64,000 bases of DNA. Source: Bryobacterales bacterium. GTDB taxonomy: Bacteria > Acidobacteriota > Terriglobia > Bryobacterales > Bryobacteraceae. The translations under genes were made by a program, and so were the position numbers. The stretch's first letter is position 1, and the number at the start of each line of letters is the position of its first letter. The DNA lies in contig JADLDI010000005.1 in NCBI GenBank assembly GCA_020846745.1, positions 1 to 64,000 on the forward strand, in the 5' to 3' direction. The notes beneath the pieces are model-generated. The model searched no databases. It was given only the letters and a program-made list of their open reading frames with translations, and was not told the DNA's origin. Shown here one piece after another: positions 38,157 through 48,548 of the stretch.

Positions 38157-38686
38157 AAACCATCTCGTCCAAAGAAATTTACCGGAACCCCGTGTTTACT
38201 CTCACCGAAGACGTTGTTGTCGACCGCGCCGGCCGCGAAGCCAAACGCGGCATCGTCCGCCACCCCGGCTCAGCTGCCGTGCTGGCGATAGACGCGAAAA
38301 ATCGCGCAATCCTGGTGAGGCAGTTCCGCGTGGCAATTGGGGCTCGCGTGTGGGAGATACCGGCCGGCAAGATCGATGAAGGCGAAACACCGCTCAAGGC
38401 CGCTCAACGCGAGTTGCGCGAAGAAACCGGACTAACTGCCCGCAAGTGGACGAAACTGGTCGCCTGTTATCCGACTCCCGGCTATGTCAGCGAAAAGATT
38501 ACGCTGTTTCTGGCGGAAGACTTGAAGCCGGGCGAAGCCGATCCGGACGAAGGCGAACACCTGGAACTCAAATGGTTCGCCATTAAGGATTTGGAAGAGG
38601 AAGTTGTGCGTGGCCGCGTGCCCGACGGCAAAACACTTACCGCCCTATACGCTTACCGCCTGCTCACCAAGAAGCGGCCGAAATAG
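38153..38686 (+). CDS. Nudix hydrolase, ADP-ribose pyrophosphatase type
   Basis: 177 residues. Complete Nudix box G-x5-E-x7-REL-x-EE-x-G-L in [20 protein letters not shown], preceded by the ADPRase-type strand [20 protein letters not shown]. The pattern FRxxxxxxxWEIPAGK is that of NudF/ADP-ribose pyrophosphatase, which splits ADP-ribose to AMP and ribose-5-phosphate. Translationally coupled to polX (ATGA). A role in removing nucleotide by-products of repair is inference. Confidence 0.9.
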   Translation: MKTISSKEIYRNPVFTLTEDVVVDRAGREAKRGIVRHPGSAAVLAIDAKNRAILVRQFRVAIGARVWEIPAGKIDEGETPLKAAQRELREETGLTARKWTKLVACYPTPGYVSEKITLFLAEDLKPGEADPDEGEHLELKWFAIKDLEEEVVRGRVPDGKTLTALYAYRLLTKKRPK

Positions 38687-38694
38687 GGCCGCCT

Positions 38695-39138
38695 CTACGA
38701 TTCCTTCGGGCGAGGCGTAATAATCCGCACGCGTACCGGCTTCGACCCCGCTTGTACCGCCATCGGCTTGCACACCAGTTGAAGGCCTTCCACCGGCGCA
38801 ATCACGCGCGTGATCACCTGTTCCGTATCGAACCCCGTCAGCACCAACACCTTGGGCGACGGCGCGAAAATCTCGACAACGCGCAACGTTTCCATTCCCG
38901 CCGTACACACAACTACCAGCTCTTGCTCAGGTTTGAGAACGTTCTGCATCGCCTGAATCTGCCCGACAATCACTGCCGCCACATTTTCCGCCGGGGCGTT
39001 CGACTGGTTAGGTGCGGCCTGCGAAGCTGCTTCGGCGGTCGCGGCTGCATCGGCGGGCCGCAGATTGCCAATCACCTCTTTCATCTGCTCGCCCAAGGCT
39101 TGCTTGGCAATCTGTTTGGTAATCGCGGTGATGCTCAC
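38695..39138 (-). CDS. conserved hypothetical protein
   Basis: 147 residues, no signal peptide or membrane segment. Ala/Gln/Asn-rich linker in the middle (about 30-52), preceded by a helical N-terminus (TAITKQIAKQALGEQMKEVIGNL) and followed by a beta-rich C-terminal half (QELVVVCTAGMETLRVVEIF, KVLVLTGFD, KPVRVRIITPRP). No family recognised. Stop lies 8 bp from the convergent Nudix stop. Confidence 0.5.
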   Translation of the reverse strand: MSITAITKQIAKQALGEQMKEVIGNLRPADAAATAEAASQAAPNQSNAPAENVAAVIVGQIQAMQNVLKPEQELVVVCTAGMETLRVVEIFAPSPKVLVLTGFDTEQVITRVIAPVEGLQLVCKPMAVQAGSKPVRVRIITPRPKES

Positions 39139-39186
39139 ATTACCGAGCCTACCGCACCCGGGCGTGGTAGCTTGACAAAAACGCCT

Positions 39187-40152
39187 ATGTCGCGACCAGC
39201 CTTGTTTGTCATCGCCTGTTCAGTCGTCTTCGCCGCCGAGTTCCCGGAGGCGGCCATTACCAACGGCCTGATTACCGCCAAATTGTACCTGCCGGACCCG
39301 CAGCGCGGCTACTATCGCGGTACGCGCTTTGACTGGTCCGGCAATACCTACAGCCTCAAAACGGCGAAACACGAGTACTTCGGCCAGTGGTTTCCAACGT
39401 ATGACCCGAAACTGCACGACGCCATCATGGGTCCCGTTGAAGAGTTCCGCACGGAAGATGGCGGGCCAGGCTACGCGGAAGCGGCGGCGGGCGAGACGTT
39501 TGTGCGGATCGGCGTTGGAGTGGTCCGCAAACCCACTAACTCCCCTTACGAAGGCTTCAAGACTTATGACATAGTCGACCACGGAAGATGGAAGGTGAAA
39601 AAAGCCAAGGACCAAATCCAATTTACCCACATATTGAAGGCGGCCAATGGTTACGCGTATCGCTACACCAAGACGATGCGCCTCCTGAAGGACAAGCCCA
39701 CGCTGGTGATTGAACACACGCTCGAAAATACTGGCAAAAAGGCGATCACCGCATCGCAGTACAACCACAACTTCTTCGTCATCGACGGCCAGCCCAGCGG
39801 GCCAGCCACATACGTCAAATTCCCCTTCGACCTCAAACCCGTGAGAGCATTCGATGCCAGCCTGGCCGAGGTGAGGGGCGGCGAGGTCAAATACCTCAAG
39901 GAACTCGCACCCAAGCAGAGCGTCTTCGGCGAATTCCAGGGCTTCGGCGCCACGGCGTCAGACTACGACATTCGTGTGGAAAACAGAAACGCCAAGGCCG
40001 GGGTGCATATTCGCGGGGATAAGCCGCTCTCAAAAGTAGTCTTCTGGTCTATCCGCACTGTCTTCTCGCCTGAGCCGTACATCGACATCAACGCTGCTCC
40101 CGGTGGAAAGATGTCGTGGACTTACACGTACGACTTCTACGACCTGCCCTAA
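39187..40152 (+). CDS. exported galactose-mutarotase-like protein
   Basis: 321 residues from ATG 39187 (an open frame reaches back to 38752 but lies antisense to the previous gene). Leader ALFVIACSVVFAAE. The body alternates beta-strands (LITAKLYLPDPQRGYYRGTRF, LVIEHTLENTGKKAITASQY, NHNFFVIDG) in the way of the galactose mutarotase-like supersandwich used by aldose epimerases and many carbohydrate-binding or lyase domains. Exact activity unknown. The stop overlaps the convergent sialidase stop by 4 bp. Confidence 0.65.
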   Translation: MSRPALFVIACSVVFAAEFPEAAITNGLITAKLYLPDPQRGYYRGTRFDWSGNTYSLKTAKHEYFGQWFPTYDPKLHDAIMGPVEEFRTEDGGPGYAEAAAGETFVRIGVGVVRKPTNSPYEGFKTYDIVDHGRWKVKKAKDQIQFTHILKAANGYAYRYTKTMRLLKDKPTLVIEHTLENTGKKAITASQYNHNFFVIDGQPSGPATYVKFPFDLKPVRAFDASLAEVRGGEVKYLKELAPKQSVFGEFQGFGATASDYDIRVENRNAKAGVHIRGDKPLSKVVFWSIRTVFSPEPYIDINAAPGGKMSWTYTYDFYDLP

Positions 40153-41363
40153 TCCGGAAACGTCGGAATGCGATACAAATAGGCGTCACCCTGCCAGTTA
40201 TTCGGAAACGCGAACAGCCGCGTCATGTGCACAATGATCTCGTGGGTTTCGCGGTCTTCACGTGCGTAGAAGTTAGAAAGCGAAAGAATCGGATCTTCGC
40301 TCGCCTGCTTATCATCCACCTTCCGGATCGTTGACTTGATCAGCAAACCCGACTGCTGATCCACCTCGCCGGCAACAAACGGAAATCGCGGGCGGTTCCC
40401 CTTGGGATTCTCCGGCGTGATGTTACCCAGCCAATAGAGCTTCCCATTGGAATGGTGCAGTAACTGCGAACACGCGGCCGGTGAGTAGAAACTGCTCCCG
40501 TCCGAGTAAGTCCATGGAGCGGGCTGAGTAAATGTACGTCCGCCATCGGACGACAGAGAATACCACCGCCACGACGGCAAATGCGGCTTCTTGTCATTCG
40601 ACCCGCGAATTACAGCCAGCACTCGGCCGCCCTTCAGCCGCCCCAGCGTCGGCTCATCCACCCCGCGTGTGGACCGTTCCGGGTCGTTCTTGATTTGCCG
40701 CGTGGGTGTAAACTGTAACTCGCTCCCATGCCATTCCCCGCGCAGAATCTGCCCGTAATGATACGTGTATCCGCCGCCGGGATTGTATAGCTTGCCGTCT
40801 GGCGTGATGGGCGCCACTACCGCCGGCAGCAGGATCGTGCCATCGTCTAACGAAAGCGCTTGGCACGTGATATCGCCCAGCATCATCGACCCCGCCCCCG
40901 CTGGTTTGTCTATCTTATAGACGGTCGGCTTATCGTCGATCCGGTAGTGGATGTTCCAAGCCTTCATGCCTTCCAGCGGATCGTCTGTCGGCAGCACACC
41001 TTCCAGCCAGAACGTAATCAGGTGCTTTGTCTTCGGATCCACCCAGCCGGGATGGATATGCCGCCGCAGCATGCCGTTCGGGCGTTTCTCACCGGTAACT
41101 CGAGTCTCCGGCGCGGACCAGGTCCTGCCGTTGTCCTTCGACTTACGTACATACGCCACGTCTACCGTATCCGATCGCGACCAGCGGCCCTCTACGGAAA
41201 CTAATTCGACCCCGGAGGCTTTCGAGTAATAAGCGTAAGCCATGGTGGCTACGCCGTTACCAGGCGCCTTTACGAATATCTCGCGGCGTATCTCGCCGGG
41301 TGCGGCATGCGCTAGCGGAGTTGCCCCCGCCAGCGCCACAAACGACCGTCTTGTCAGGCTCAC
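40149..41363 (-). CDS. Tat-exported sialidase/BNR-repeat protein
   Basis: 404 residues. Twin-arginine leader [18 protein letters not shown]. Asp-box (BNR) repeats S-x-D-x-G-x-T-W seen in [16 protein letters not shown] and [16 protein letters not shown], the mark of a six-bladed sialidase-type propeller. The RIP and catalytic Arg/Glu pattern of true neuraminidases was not identified, so exo-sialidase activity is not assured. Downstream of and coupled to trpB2 (4-bp overlap), an odd functional pairing. Confidence 0.75.
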   Translation of the reverse strand: MSLTRRSFVALAGATPLAHAAPGEIRREIFVKAPGNGVATMAYAYYSKASGVELVSVEGRWSRSDTVDVAYVRKSKDNGRTWSAPETRVTGEKRPNGMLRRHIHPGWVDPKTKHLITFWLEGVLPTDDPLEGMKAWNIHYRIDDKPTVYKIDKPAGAGSMMLGDITCQALSLDDGTILLPAVVAPITPDGKLYNPGGGYTYHYGQILRGEWHGSELQFTPTRQIKNDPERSTRGVDEPTLGRLKGGRVLAVIRGSNDKKPHLPSWRWYSLSSDGGRTFTQPAPWTYSDGSSFYSPAACSQLLHHSNGKLYWLGNITPENPKGNRPRFPFVAGEVDQQSGLLIKSTIRKVDDKQASEDPILSLSNFYAREDRETHEIIVHMTRLFAFPNNWQGDAYLYRIPTFPD

Positions 41364-42724
41364 GCCTTCACCGACGGCAGTCCCGACAGTGCCAGCGCGA
41401 GTTCGCCTTCGTCGTAATCCTGGTCCGTCAATTTGCCGCTATGGAAATCGATATAGGCCTGCATATCGAAATGCCCGTGGCCGCAAAGGTTGAACAGGAT
41501 TACCGGACTGGTGCCCGATGCCTTGGCGTGCAGCGCTTCGTCAATCGCCGCCCGTACTGCGTGGTTGGCTTCCGGAGCCGGCACGATTCCTTCCGCCCGC
41601 GCGAAGATAACTCCAGCTTCAAAGCACGCCCGCTGATGGTACGCGCGAGCTTCGAGCAGTCCCAACTCCTTCGCGTGCGACACCAGCGGCGCCATGCCGT
41701 GATACCGCAATCCGCCGGCATGGAAACCCGGAGGCGTAAACGTCGACCCCAGCGTGTGCATCTTAGTCAGCGGAGTTAGATGACCGGTATCGCCGAAATC
41801 ATATGCATACTGGCCGCGCGTGAGCGACGGACAAGCCGCCGGCTCCACCGCGATCACCCGCCGCGACCGCCCGCCGCGTAACTGCAACCCGAGATACGGG
41901 AACACCAGGCCGGCGAAGTTAGATCCGCCGCCCGTGCAGCCGATAAGAATGTCCGGATCGTCCCCCGCCATCGCCATCTGCTCGATCGATTCCAGCCCAG
42001 CCACCGTCTGGTGCAACAGCACGTGGTTCAAAACGGAACCGAGCGCGTACTTCGTGTCTTCGTGCTGCGCCGCAATCTCCACCGCTTCCGAAATCGCGAT
42101 CCCTAACGATCCCGGATGGTCGGCACGCTGCGCCAAAATCGCCCGGCCGGAGTTCGTGTATTCCGAGGGCGACGGCACGCACCGCGCCCCATAAGTCTCC
42201 ATCAGCGCGCGCCGGTACGGTTTCTGGTTATAGGAAACGCGCACCATGAACACTTCGACTTCCAGCCCGAACACCGATCCCGCAAACGACAGCGACGATC
42301 CCCACTGTCCCGCGCCTGTCTCGGTCGCAATCCTGCGCACGCCTGCTTCTTTGTTGTAGAAAGCCTGCGCCACCGCCGTGTTCGGCTTATGCGACCCGGC
42401 CGGCGACACGCCTTCGTACTTGTAATAGATCCGCGCCGGCGTGTCCAACTCTCGCTCCAACCGCCGCGCTCGATAGAGCGGCGACGGGCGCCACAACTTG
42501 TACACCTCGCGCACCGGATCCGGTATTTCCACTTCCCGTTCCGTCGTCACTTCCTGGGCGATCAGTGACATTGGGAACAACGGGGCCAAATCGTCCGGAC
42601 CCACCGGCTCGAGCGTTCCCGGATGCAACACCGGCGGTGGCGGCGTCGGCAAATCCGCCATCAGGTTGTACCAGCACTTCGGAATCCGCGATTCGTCGAG
42701 AACAAACTTTGTCTGCTCGCTCAT
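41360..42724 (-). CDS. trpB: tryptophan synthase beta subunit-like, TrpB2 type
   Basis: 454 residues, longer than TrpB1 (about 400) by the N-terminal region and internal loops typical of TrpB2. PLP lysine in [13 protein letters not shown], glycine loop GCTGGGSNF for the cofactor phosphate, ETGAGQWG substrate loop, and [23 protein letters not shown], a TrpB2 signature. It condenses indole with serine or O-phosphoserine. No trpA or other trp genes are near, consistent with a stand-alone indole-salvage role. Coupled to the sialidase gene. Confidence 0.88.
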   Translation of the reverse strand: MSEQTKFVLDESRIPKCWYNLMADLPTPPPPVLHPGTLEPVGPDDLAPLFPMSLIAQEVTTEREVEIPDPVREVYKLWRPSPLYRARRLERELDTPARIYYKYEGVSPAGSHKPNTAVAQAFYNKEAGVRRIATETGAGQWGSSLSFAGSVFGLEVEVFMVRVSYNQKPYRRALMETYGARCVPSPSEYTNSGRAILAQRADHPGSLGIAISEAVEIAAQHEDTKYALGSVLNHVLLHQTVAGLESIEQMAMAGDDPDILIGCTGGGSNFAGLVFPYLGLQLRGGRSRRVIAVEPAACPSLTRGQYAYDFGDTGHLTPLTKMHTLGSTFTPPGFHAGGLRYHGMAPLVSHAKELGLLEARAYHQRACFEAGVIFARAEGIVPAPEANHAVRAAIDEALHAKASGTSPVILFNLCGHGHFDMQAYIDFHSGKLTDQDYDEGELALALSGLPSVKA

Positions 42725-42775
42725 TTGAGAAGTGAGTGTAGCACCGCTTGGTGTAATCTCGTATGCTTGCCAGTA

Positions 42776-43480
42776 ATGAGAATGCTTCCCTGCCTGCTCT
42801 TGATCTCAGCCGTGGCCTTTGGACAAAAGGATGCTCAGCCGCGTGTGGTCGACCCTGGTGACGGCCGCAAAGCCCCGTCCGACGCGGTGGCGCTGTTCAA
42901 CGGCCGCGACATGACCGGGTGGATCACCAAAGACGGCAAGATCCCGAAGTGCGAAGTCGAGGCGGGCGGAGTCATGGCCTGCGTTACCGGCGTCGGCGAC
43001 ATCCAGACCACGCAGACGTTCAAAAACGCGCAGATCCACCTCGAGTTCGCCATACCCTACATGCCCAACCAGAAAGGCCAGCTCCGCGGTAACAGCGGCG
43101 TCTATCTGCAGGGTAAGTACGAAATGCAAATTCTCGATTCCTACCAGAACCCCACCTACGCCCACGGCTCTTTAGGCGGCTTGTACAACCAGGCCCCGCC
43201 GCTCGTGAATGCGGCGCGCCGGCCCGAGGAATGGCAGACCTACGACTTCATTTTTCGCGGGCCCGAATGCGACACCGCCGGCAAGGTCACCAAGAAAGCG
43301 GTCGTCACGGTGTTGTTGAATGGATTGCTGGTCCACGATCACGTCGCCATAGATGCCAGCGAAAAACTAGGCGCGGGCTGCCAGGCCGGACCCATCCTGT
43401 TGCAGGATCACAGCGGTTTCAAAGACGCACCCATTACCAAGATGAAGTTCCGTAACCTTTGGCTGCGCGAACTCGACTGA
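42776..43480 (+). CDS. exported DUF1080 (3-keto-disaccharide hydrolase-like) protein
   Basis: 234 residues from ATG 42776. Leader [19 protein letters not shown]1080 features: [16 protein letters not shown], a concanavalin-like sandwich ([20 protein letters not shown] and [17 protein letters not shown]), [22 protein letters not shown], then [23 protein letters not shown]. The GNSGVYLQ and QDHG-type motifs are characteristic. Some relatives hydrolyse 3-keto-glycosides, others are structural. Divergent from trpB2. Confidence 0.85.
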   Translation: MRMLPCLLLISAVAFGQKDAQPRVVDPGDGRKAPSDAVALFNGRDMTGWITKDGKIPKCEVEAGGVMACVTGVGDIQTTQTFKNAQIHLEFAIPYMPNQKGQLRGNSGVYLQGKYEMQILDSYQNPTYAHGSLGGLYNQAPPLVNAARRPEEWQTYDFIFRGPECDTAGKVTKKAVVTVLLNGLLVHDHVAIDASEKLGAGCQAGPILLQDHSGFKDAPITKMKFRNLWLRELD

Positions 43481-43539
43481 TCGAATAGACTTAGAGTCGA
43501 TAATCTGGTTAGTCGCCAGGCTCTTAAGGAATCGGACCG

Positions 43540-44904
43540 ATGAAGTACGCCGGCCTCACCAACACGGGGGTGCTGCATTTAGGATATGTGCTCGTACTTG
43601 TCCTGTTGGCTGTCTCCGGATACGAGGTGTTCCGGCTGCAAAGCCTCAATGTGCAGACGCGCCTCGACGTATATCGGCGTTTCCTTGATCAGGAGCAGGC
43701 GCGGGCGACGCTCAGGCGGTCAGTCTGGTGGGGTAGCAACTCCGCGCGCGACTACTTTCTGAGCCACGATCCGGATCGACTGCACCGCTTACGGCAGACG
43801 CTCACCCACATCGAACAGGACGCCGAAAGCGCGTTGACCGTAGTGCGGCATCTCGACCCCGCCAGGACGGCCAACTTAGATATTGCAGTAAAGGTGCGGC
43901 GGTATTTGGACGGATTGATGGCTTTACCCGATCTCTCAGGCACTTCCCTCCGGCCGCCATTTGAGCACCTGAGGCAATTGGCGCCGTTACGTCTGGCGGC
44001 TATGGAAGCGCTTGAAGATGCTTCGCGGCAATCGCAGCAGGAAGTCGTAGTGAGGCTCGATAAAGTCGCGCAACAGCGGGTACGTACCTTCCGTAAGCTC
44101 CTTGCTTTTTTCGCGGTGATGTTTGCCGTCGGCGTTGCAATCGCATGGGTAACCAACCGGTATGCCCGACGGGCGGAACAGGACCGGGCTGTTCATGCGG
44201 CGGAGACGGCTGCCGCCAAGGAGGAACTGGAGCGGCTGTCAGCGCGTCTGGTCGAACTTCAGGAAGACGAGCGGCGAATGCTTGCTCAGGAATTGCATGA
44301 CGAGGTAGGACAGGCGCTGACCGCGATGCGTATGGAGATATCCCGCTCTCTCGACGTCGTACGTGAACCGGAACCGCGGGCGCGGCTGGACCGTGCCAAA
44401 CGCCTCGCCGAGCATTCTGTCCGCGTGGTCCGAAATATCTCCCTTATGCTGCGTCCGCCGATCTTAGATGACCTTGGCCTATCCGCGGCGCTGCAGTGGA
44501 AAGTTGAGGAACTGGCCCGGCGAAGCGGCATTCATGCCACTTTTTCGAGCAGCGGAGAGCAGGACCTCCCGTTGCCCGATCCGATCAAAACCTGCTTGTT
44601 TCGCGTGGCCCAGGAGGCGCTGAACAACTGCGAGAAGTACGCCGGCGCAACCCAGGTCGATGTCGAACTCGTCACTTCCGGCAAGTCACTCACGTTGGTA
44701 GTCCAGGATAACGGCAAGGGTTTTCATCTCGAGCCGAACATGCTGCCGGCGCAAGGTTCAGGCATCCTTGGAATGCGCGAACGCGTCACTCGCCTGCAAG
44801 GCACTTTCCGCATCAGCAGCAATATCGGTGCCGGAACGCAGATTGTTGCTGAGTTGCCCATCCAATCCATATCGCCCCAGGCCACCACGGTGAAAGTCGC
44901 GTGA
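43540..44904 (+). CDS. NarX-type (HisKA_3) sensor histidine kinase
   Basis: 454 residues. Two membrane helices (about 11-30 and 187-205) bracket a periplasmic four-helix CHASE3-like sensor (TRLDVYRRFLDQEQARATLR onward). A coiled coil (AAKEELERLSARLVELQEDE) leads to HisKA_3 with phospho-His253 in ELHDEVGQALTAMRMEI. ATPase motifs VAQEALNNCEKYA, VVQDNGKGF, GILGMRERV. Signal unknown. Overlaps the response regulator by 4 bp. Confidence 0.9.
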   Translation: MKYAGLTNTGVLHLGYVLVLVLLAVSGYEVFRLQSLNVQTRLDVYRRFLDQEQARATLRRSVWWGSNSARDYFLSHDPDRLHRLRQTLTHIEQDAESALTVVRHLDPARTANLDIAVKVRRYLDGLMALPDLSGTSLRPPFEHLRQLAPLRLAAMEALEDASRQSQQEVVVRLDKVAQQRVRTFRKLLAFFAVMFAVGVAIAWVTNRYARRAEQDRAVHAAETAAAKEELERLSARLVELQEDERRMLAQELHDEVGQALTAMRMEISRSLDVVREPEPRARLDRAKRLAEHSVRVVRNISLMLRPPILDDLGLSAALQWKVEELARRSGIHATFSSSGEQDLPLPDPIKTCLFRVAQEALNNCEKYAGATQVDVELVTSGKSLTLVVQDNGKGFHLEPNMLPAQGSGILGMRERVTRLQGTFRISSNIGAGTQIVAELPIQSISPQATTVKVA

Positions 44905-45527
44905 AGACTCGAGTTCTACTTGCTGATGACCATGTGCTCGTTCGTCAGGGGCTCAGACGAATCATCGAAAGCCATGGCGGGTTTTCCGTAATTGCTGAAG
45001 CGCAAACAGGTACGGAGGCGGTGGAACTGTGCCGGCTACATCAGCCCGACCTGGCGGTGCTCGACGTCACGATGAAAGACCTCAATGGACTCGATGCGCT
45101 TGTTCTGATCAGACAGCAGGTCCCTCATACGGCCGTCGCTATGCTTAGCATGCACGCCGACGAACGCTACGTCTTGCGGGCACTGCGGAGCGGAGCGCGC
45201 GCTTACCTCGTCAAAGATTGCGTGGAAGACGAACTGATTGAGGCGCTCTTCGCCGTGGTGAATGGCAAAATTTATCTCAGCCCGTCGGTCGAGGCGTTTC
45301 GCTTCTTACCAGCCGATGCTACTGACCGCTACGACTCGCTCACCACCCGCGAGCGCCAGATTTATCAGTTACTCGCCGAAGGTAACAGCAGTAAAGACGT
45401 GGCGAACAAGCTCGACCTCAGCCTCCATACCGTCGAAACACACCGGTCGCGGCTAATGGATAAGCTAGGCATTCACACCGTGGCGGAACTGGTATTGAGC
45501 GCCGTTCGGCGCGGCCTCGTCAGTTAG
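44901..45527 (+). CDS. NarL/LuxR-family response regulator
   Basis: 208 residues. Receiver with Asp9-Asp10 pocket, phospho-Asp55 (LAVLDVTMKDLNG), Thr/Lys region LVKDC, then a linker and LuxR HTH (LTTRERQIYQLLAEGNSSKDVA, VETHRSRLMDKLGIHTVAEL). Regulates transcription after phosphorylation by the upstream kinase. The last 8 bp overlap the convergent membrane-protein stop. Confidence 0.92.
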   Translation: MKTRVLLADDHVLVRQGLRRIIESHGGFSVIAEAQTGTEAVELCRLHQPDLAVLDVTMKDLNGLDALVLIRQQVPHTAVAMLSMHADERYVLRALRSGARAYLVKDCVEDELIEALFAVVNGKIYLSPSVEAFRFLPADATDRYDSLTTRERQIYQLLAEGNSSKDVANKLDLSLHTVETHRSRLMDKLGIHTVAELVLSAVRRGLVS

Positions 45528-46893
45528 CCGGCGGCGGATCTCCCTTTTCCTTAATCGCTGCGCTTTCCCAACCCGGCGGATGTTTCAGCGTGCAAAGCAT
45601 CGCCTGCGAATTGTCTGGCGCCCCAGCCTGCTTCCAGATCAGCCGGACCGTCCGTTCGCTCATCATAACCTCAAGCGCACGTTCCGCGATTTCCGGACCA
45701 TAGGGGAAGCAGTGTATATAGATCGCGGTCTTTCCGCTCCGGGCCATCGCAAGCAGCCGCTCCGTAGGTTCAGCACGTTCCAGGAACTGAACGCGCTTCC
45801 TGATCCAAACGTATCCTGTGTGGTGTGTAACGATCAGCATTGCTAGCAGAGGAGCCGCGTACTGGTATCTCGAGAACCGGTGTCGGAAGCTGACAAATCC
45901 CGCCGCTACAATTAGCGCAAGTCCCGCACTCGGCAGATATACGTGCCGGCTCGGAACGCGCGGCATGTAAGTGAGAAAGCTGAATGGCAGTAAAGTAATA
46001 CCAGCCCAAAGTAAACCAGCCAATACCACCCGGTACTGCAGGCGCAACGCGCGCGACGCAGCCAGCCATAACAAACTCAGCGCACCCCAAATCCAAAGCA
46101 GGCGGCCCATGCTGTTTATCCAGGTCACGTAGAAGGGCGCTGTTAGGGAGAACGTCCCGTCATTCAGGTGCAGATGAACCGGCTTGTTGACGAAGATGCC
46201 CGCTGCGTAGATCAGAGCGATCAACCCCAGCGGCACAGAGCCCAATACACCCCGGCGCAGTTTCTGTTCCCAAAACGCCAGGCCTAGCGCGAGCGGCACA
46301 ACCGTCACAGCCGCTTCCTTGGACAGCAAGGCCAGGACGTACGTCAGCAAACCGGCCACCCAGTACCCGGCCGATCTCCAGCCATCAGCCCTCAAGAATC
46401 GTGTCCAGAGCCAGATAAGAAGTATCGAGAACAGAAACAGCAGCAGTTCGGGAAGCGCGGCGTACCACATCACCGCTTCCTGATGACCCTGGTACACGCC
46501 GAAGAACGCGGCCGCGACCGCTGCCACAAGCGGCGCAAAGCGTAGCGATCGAATCACGCCGAACAGCAGCAGCGAATTCAAAACGTGCAACACGATGCTG
46601 GTTGAATAAAAAACGCGGGGTGAAACTCCGCCAATGACCTCGGTCCAATGGGTCAGCACAATTGATGTGGCCCGGCAGCGGTACAGTGGATCGGCGGCCA
46701 GCGCCGGCCACCGGTCTACCGGACCGTACTGCCGTCCCAACGCGATCTGCAAATAATCATCCGAGACGAATGGCTGCATGAACGTCGGCACGTAGGGCAA
46801 CACTGCGGCTACTGCGATCAGTATGCAGGCCGCCCACGTTCGATTCCGATTCCAGACGTCACCGGAGTCCGTTACGACTGCGGTTGTCATCAC
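45520..46893 (-). CDS. polytopic membrane protein, glycosyltransferase (GT-C) like
   Basis: 457 residues with about ten membrane segments. An early loop FVSDDYLQIALGRQ after the first helix recalls the Asp-containing first loop of dolichyl-phosphate-mannose-type (GT-C) mannosyltransferases. Also VLTHWTEVIGGVSPRVFYST and, near the end, YMPRVPSRHVYLPSAGLAL. The C-terminal 80 residues are soluble (IYIHCFPYGPEIAERALEVM). Probably transfers a lipid-linked sugar at the outer face of the membrane. Substrate unknown. No operon partner. Confidence 0.6.
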   Translation of the reverse strand: MMTTAVVTDSGDVWNRNRTWAACILIAVAAVLPYVPTFMQPFVSDDYLQIALGRQYGPVDRWPALAADPLYRCRATSIVLTHWTEVIGGVSPRVFYSTSIVLHVLNSLLLFGVIRSLRFAPLVAAVAAAFFGVYQGHQEAVMWYAALPELLLFLFSILLIWLWTRFLRADGWRSAGYWVAGLLTYVLALLSKEAAVTVVPLALGLAFWEQKLRRGVLGSVPLGLIALIYAAGIFVNKPVHLHLNDGTFSLTAPFYVTWINSMGRLLWIWGALSLLWLAASRALRLQYRVVLAGLLWAGITLLPFSFLTYMPRVPSRHVYLPSAGLALIVAAGFVSFRHRFSRYQYAAPLLAMLIVTHHTGYVWIRKRVQFLERAEPTERLLAMARSGKTAIYIHCFPYGPEIAERALEVMMSERTVRLIWKQAGAPDNSQAMLCTLKHPPGWESAAIKEKGDPPPAN

Positions 46894-46984
46894 CCTTGCT
46901 TAAAAGCATTAGAGTGCCTGGCCAGCTACTTACGCAATACAGCGAAGTCTGTATAGAAAGATCCAACAGGGAAAATTGCCGGAC

Positions 46985-48505
46985 TTACAGCTTGAACGAG
47001 TAAGCCTTGGTGGACTCGCCTTCCACCCACTTCTGAATCCCGCGAAGTTCGTTCACCGTCCAGTACTGCCGCCACCGGATACGCTCCGGCCACCACGGCA
47101 ACTTCTTCTGCTCATCTTCCGAGAGCCGTGCATGCCCCGCGCGGATGTTTTCGCTTTCGAAGATGAACCGGTTGTCGTAGAGGAACGGCTGGTACAACTC
47201 AAGCGCCGCCTCGCGTATCGACAACTGCCGCGTGATCATGCGAATGTTGTTGCCGAGCTTCGCCAGCCGCTTCGCGCCTGGCAGCTTTTTCTGCTGTGCG
47301 AACTGACGGACATCGGTCAGGAATTCATAAATCGTCGCCAGCTTGCGCGACACCATCGCCCCGCGCGACTTCGCCACTTCCGGCGACATCACCACCACGC
47401 CCGGATTGAAGATCCGCAGTTTCTTGTTATCTTTGATGTATTCGTGGTTGATCCAGCGGATGATTTGGCCGAAGTACACCGGGTTCCGGTCCGCTGTCGC
47501 CAACTGGTACACCTCAGCCGATTCGCCGTTCAGCAACAGCACGCCCGCCATGATAATGGCCGCGGCCACCTGGTCTACCGGCACCACTTCCATCGGCGCG
47601 TCTTCCCGAACCGGCCAGTGGCGCAGCCCCTGCATCGCCATCATCACCAGCGGAGCCGCCGTCCGTCCGCCTTCCACCCAACCGGGGAAGGGAAGCTCCA
47701 GCGCCGCCTCGACGATGGCCGGCCGCACGATCGTGTATCGCAGTCCCGGCTCGGAAGCGATCAACTGCTCGCCCAGGCTCTTCGTATAGGTATAGGTGTT
47801 CACCCACCCCCACTGTTTCGCCCGCTGCACGCCCAGGTCGGTCAGTTTCTGCTTGGTTTCCTTATCGGGCGTCATGGCCGTCCCGCGGATCTCGCGTATC
47901 CGCGCCCGCATATAATCCACTTCGTCGCGCGCCCGGAACGCGTTGTCCGATTGCCCCTTCCGCCGCGGATAATACCCGACGATAGGTTCGTCCTCTTCCA
48001 CCAGCCCTTCGCTCTCGCCGCAAACGAAGCACGTCGACACGTGGACCAGCCCCGCGTCCAGCGTCTTAGCAACCGATAGGACCGACTCCGCGCCGTCCAC
48101 GTTCGACCGGAACGATTCGTCCACCGGCGGCGTAAACTCCACCAGCCCCGCAATGTTGACGATCAGCGACACGCGGCCCTTCATCATCGCGATCGTCTCG
48201 TCGGAGAATCCGCAATTCGGCGCCGACACGTCGCCTGTATGCAGCGTGATCTTGTCGGTCAGTACCGCCGGGTCTGTCCGTGCCACCACCGGCTTCAGGC
48301 ATGGCGCCGACAGCACATCTTTCTCAAAGCGTTCACGCGGCGAAACACCACGCTTTCCGCGCATCAGAATGTGCAGATGCTTGAAATCCGAAAAATGGTC
48401 CAGCAATAGCGCTAGCACGACCTTGCCGACAAAGCCGTTTGCGCCGGTAATTAAAACTTCATGATCGCGCAGTGTATCCGCGACCGAGATGCGTGTGCTG
48501 GGCAA
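46985..48505 (-). CDS. fatty acyl-CoA reductase-like extended SDR
   Basis: 506 residues from a TTG start. NAD(P)-binding ITGANGFVGK, VNIAGLVEFTPPVDESFRSNVDGA, active-site NTYTYTKSLGE (Y-x3-K) and VRPAIVEAALELPFPGW with a long C-terminal helical region. This is the NAD_binding_4/FAR ('male sterility') layout, which reduces fatty acyl-CoA or ACP thioesters to alcohols or aldehydes. Divergent from a PlsC acyltransferase 43 bp away. The pair could serve wax or ether-lipid synthesis, both plausible in Acidobacteriota. That is inference. Confidence 0.78.
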   Translation of the reverse strand: MPSTRISVADTLRDHEVLITGANGFVGKVVLALLLDHFSDFKHLHILMRGKRGVSPRERFEKDVLSAPCLKPVVARTDPAVLTDKITLHTGDVSAPNCGFSDETIAMMKGRVSLIVNIAGLVEFTPPVDESFRSNVDGAESVLSVAKTLDAGLVHVSTCFVCGESEGLVEEDEPIVGYYPRRKGQSDNAFRARDEVDYMRARIREIRGTAMTPDKETKQKLTDLGVQRAKQWGWVNTYTYTKSLGEQLIASEPGLRYTIVRPAIVEAALELPFPGWVEGGRTAAPLVMMAMQGLRHWPVREDAPMEVVPVDQVAAAIIMAGVLLLNGESAEVYQLATADRNPVYFGQIIRWINHEYIKDNKKLRIFNPGVVVMSPEVAKSRGAMVSRKLATIYEFLTDVRQFAQQKKLPGAKRLAKLGNNIRMITRQLSIREAALELYQPFLYDNRFIFESENIRAGHARLSEDEQKKLPWWPERIRWRQYWTVNELRGIQKWVEGESTKAYSFKL

Positions 48506-48548
48506 GCTCTATAATAAATAGGCTAGCTACCTGCCTCAGTTGCAGTCA

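Noticed and set aside
46976..48079. Long plus-strand open frame opposite the FAR-like gene
   Set aside because: Histidine/Arg-rich translation with no motif, antisense to a gene with clear family signatures.
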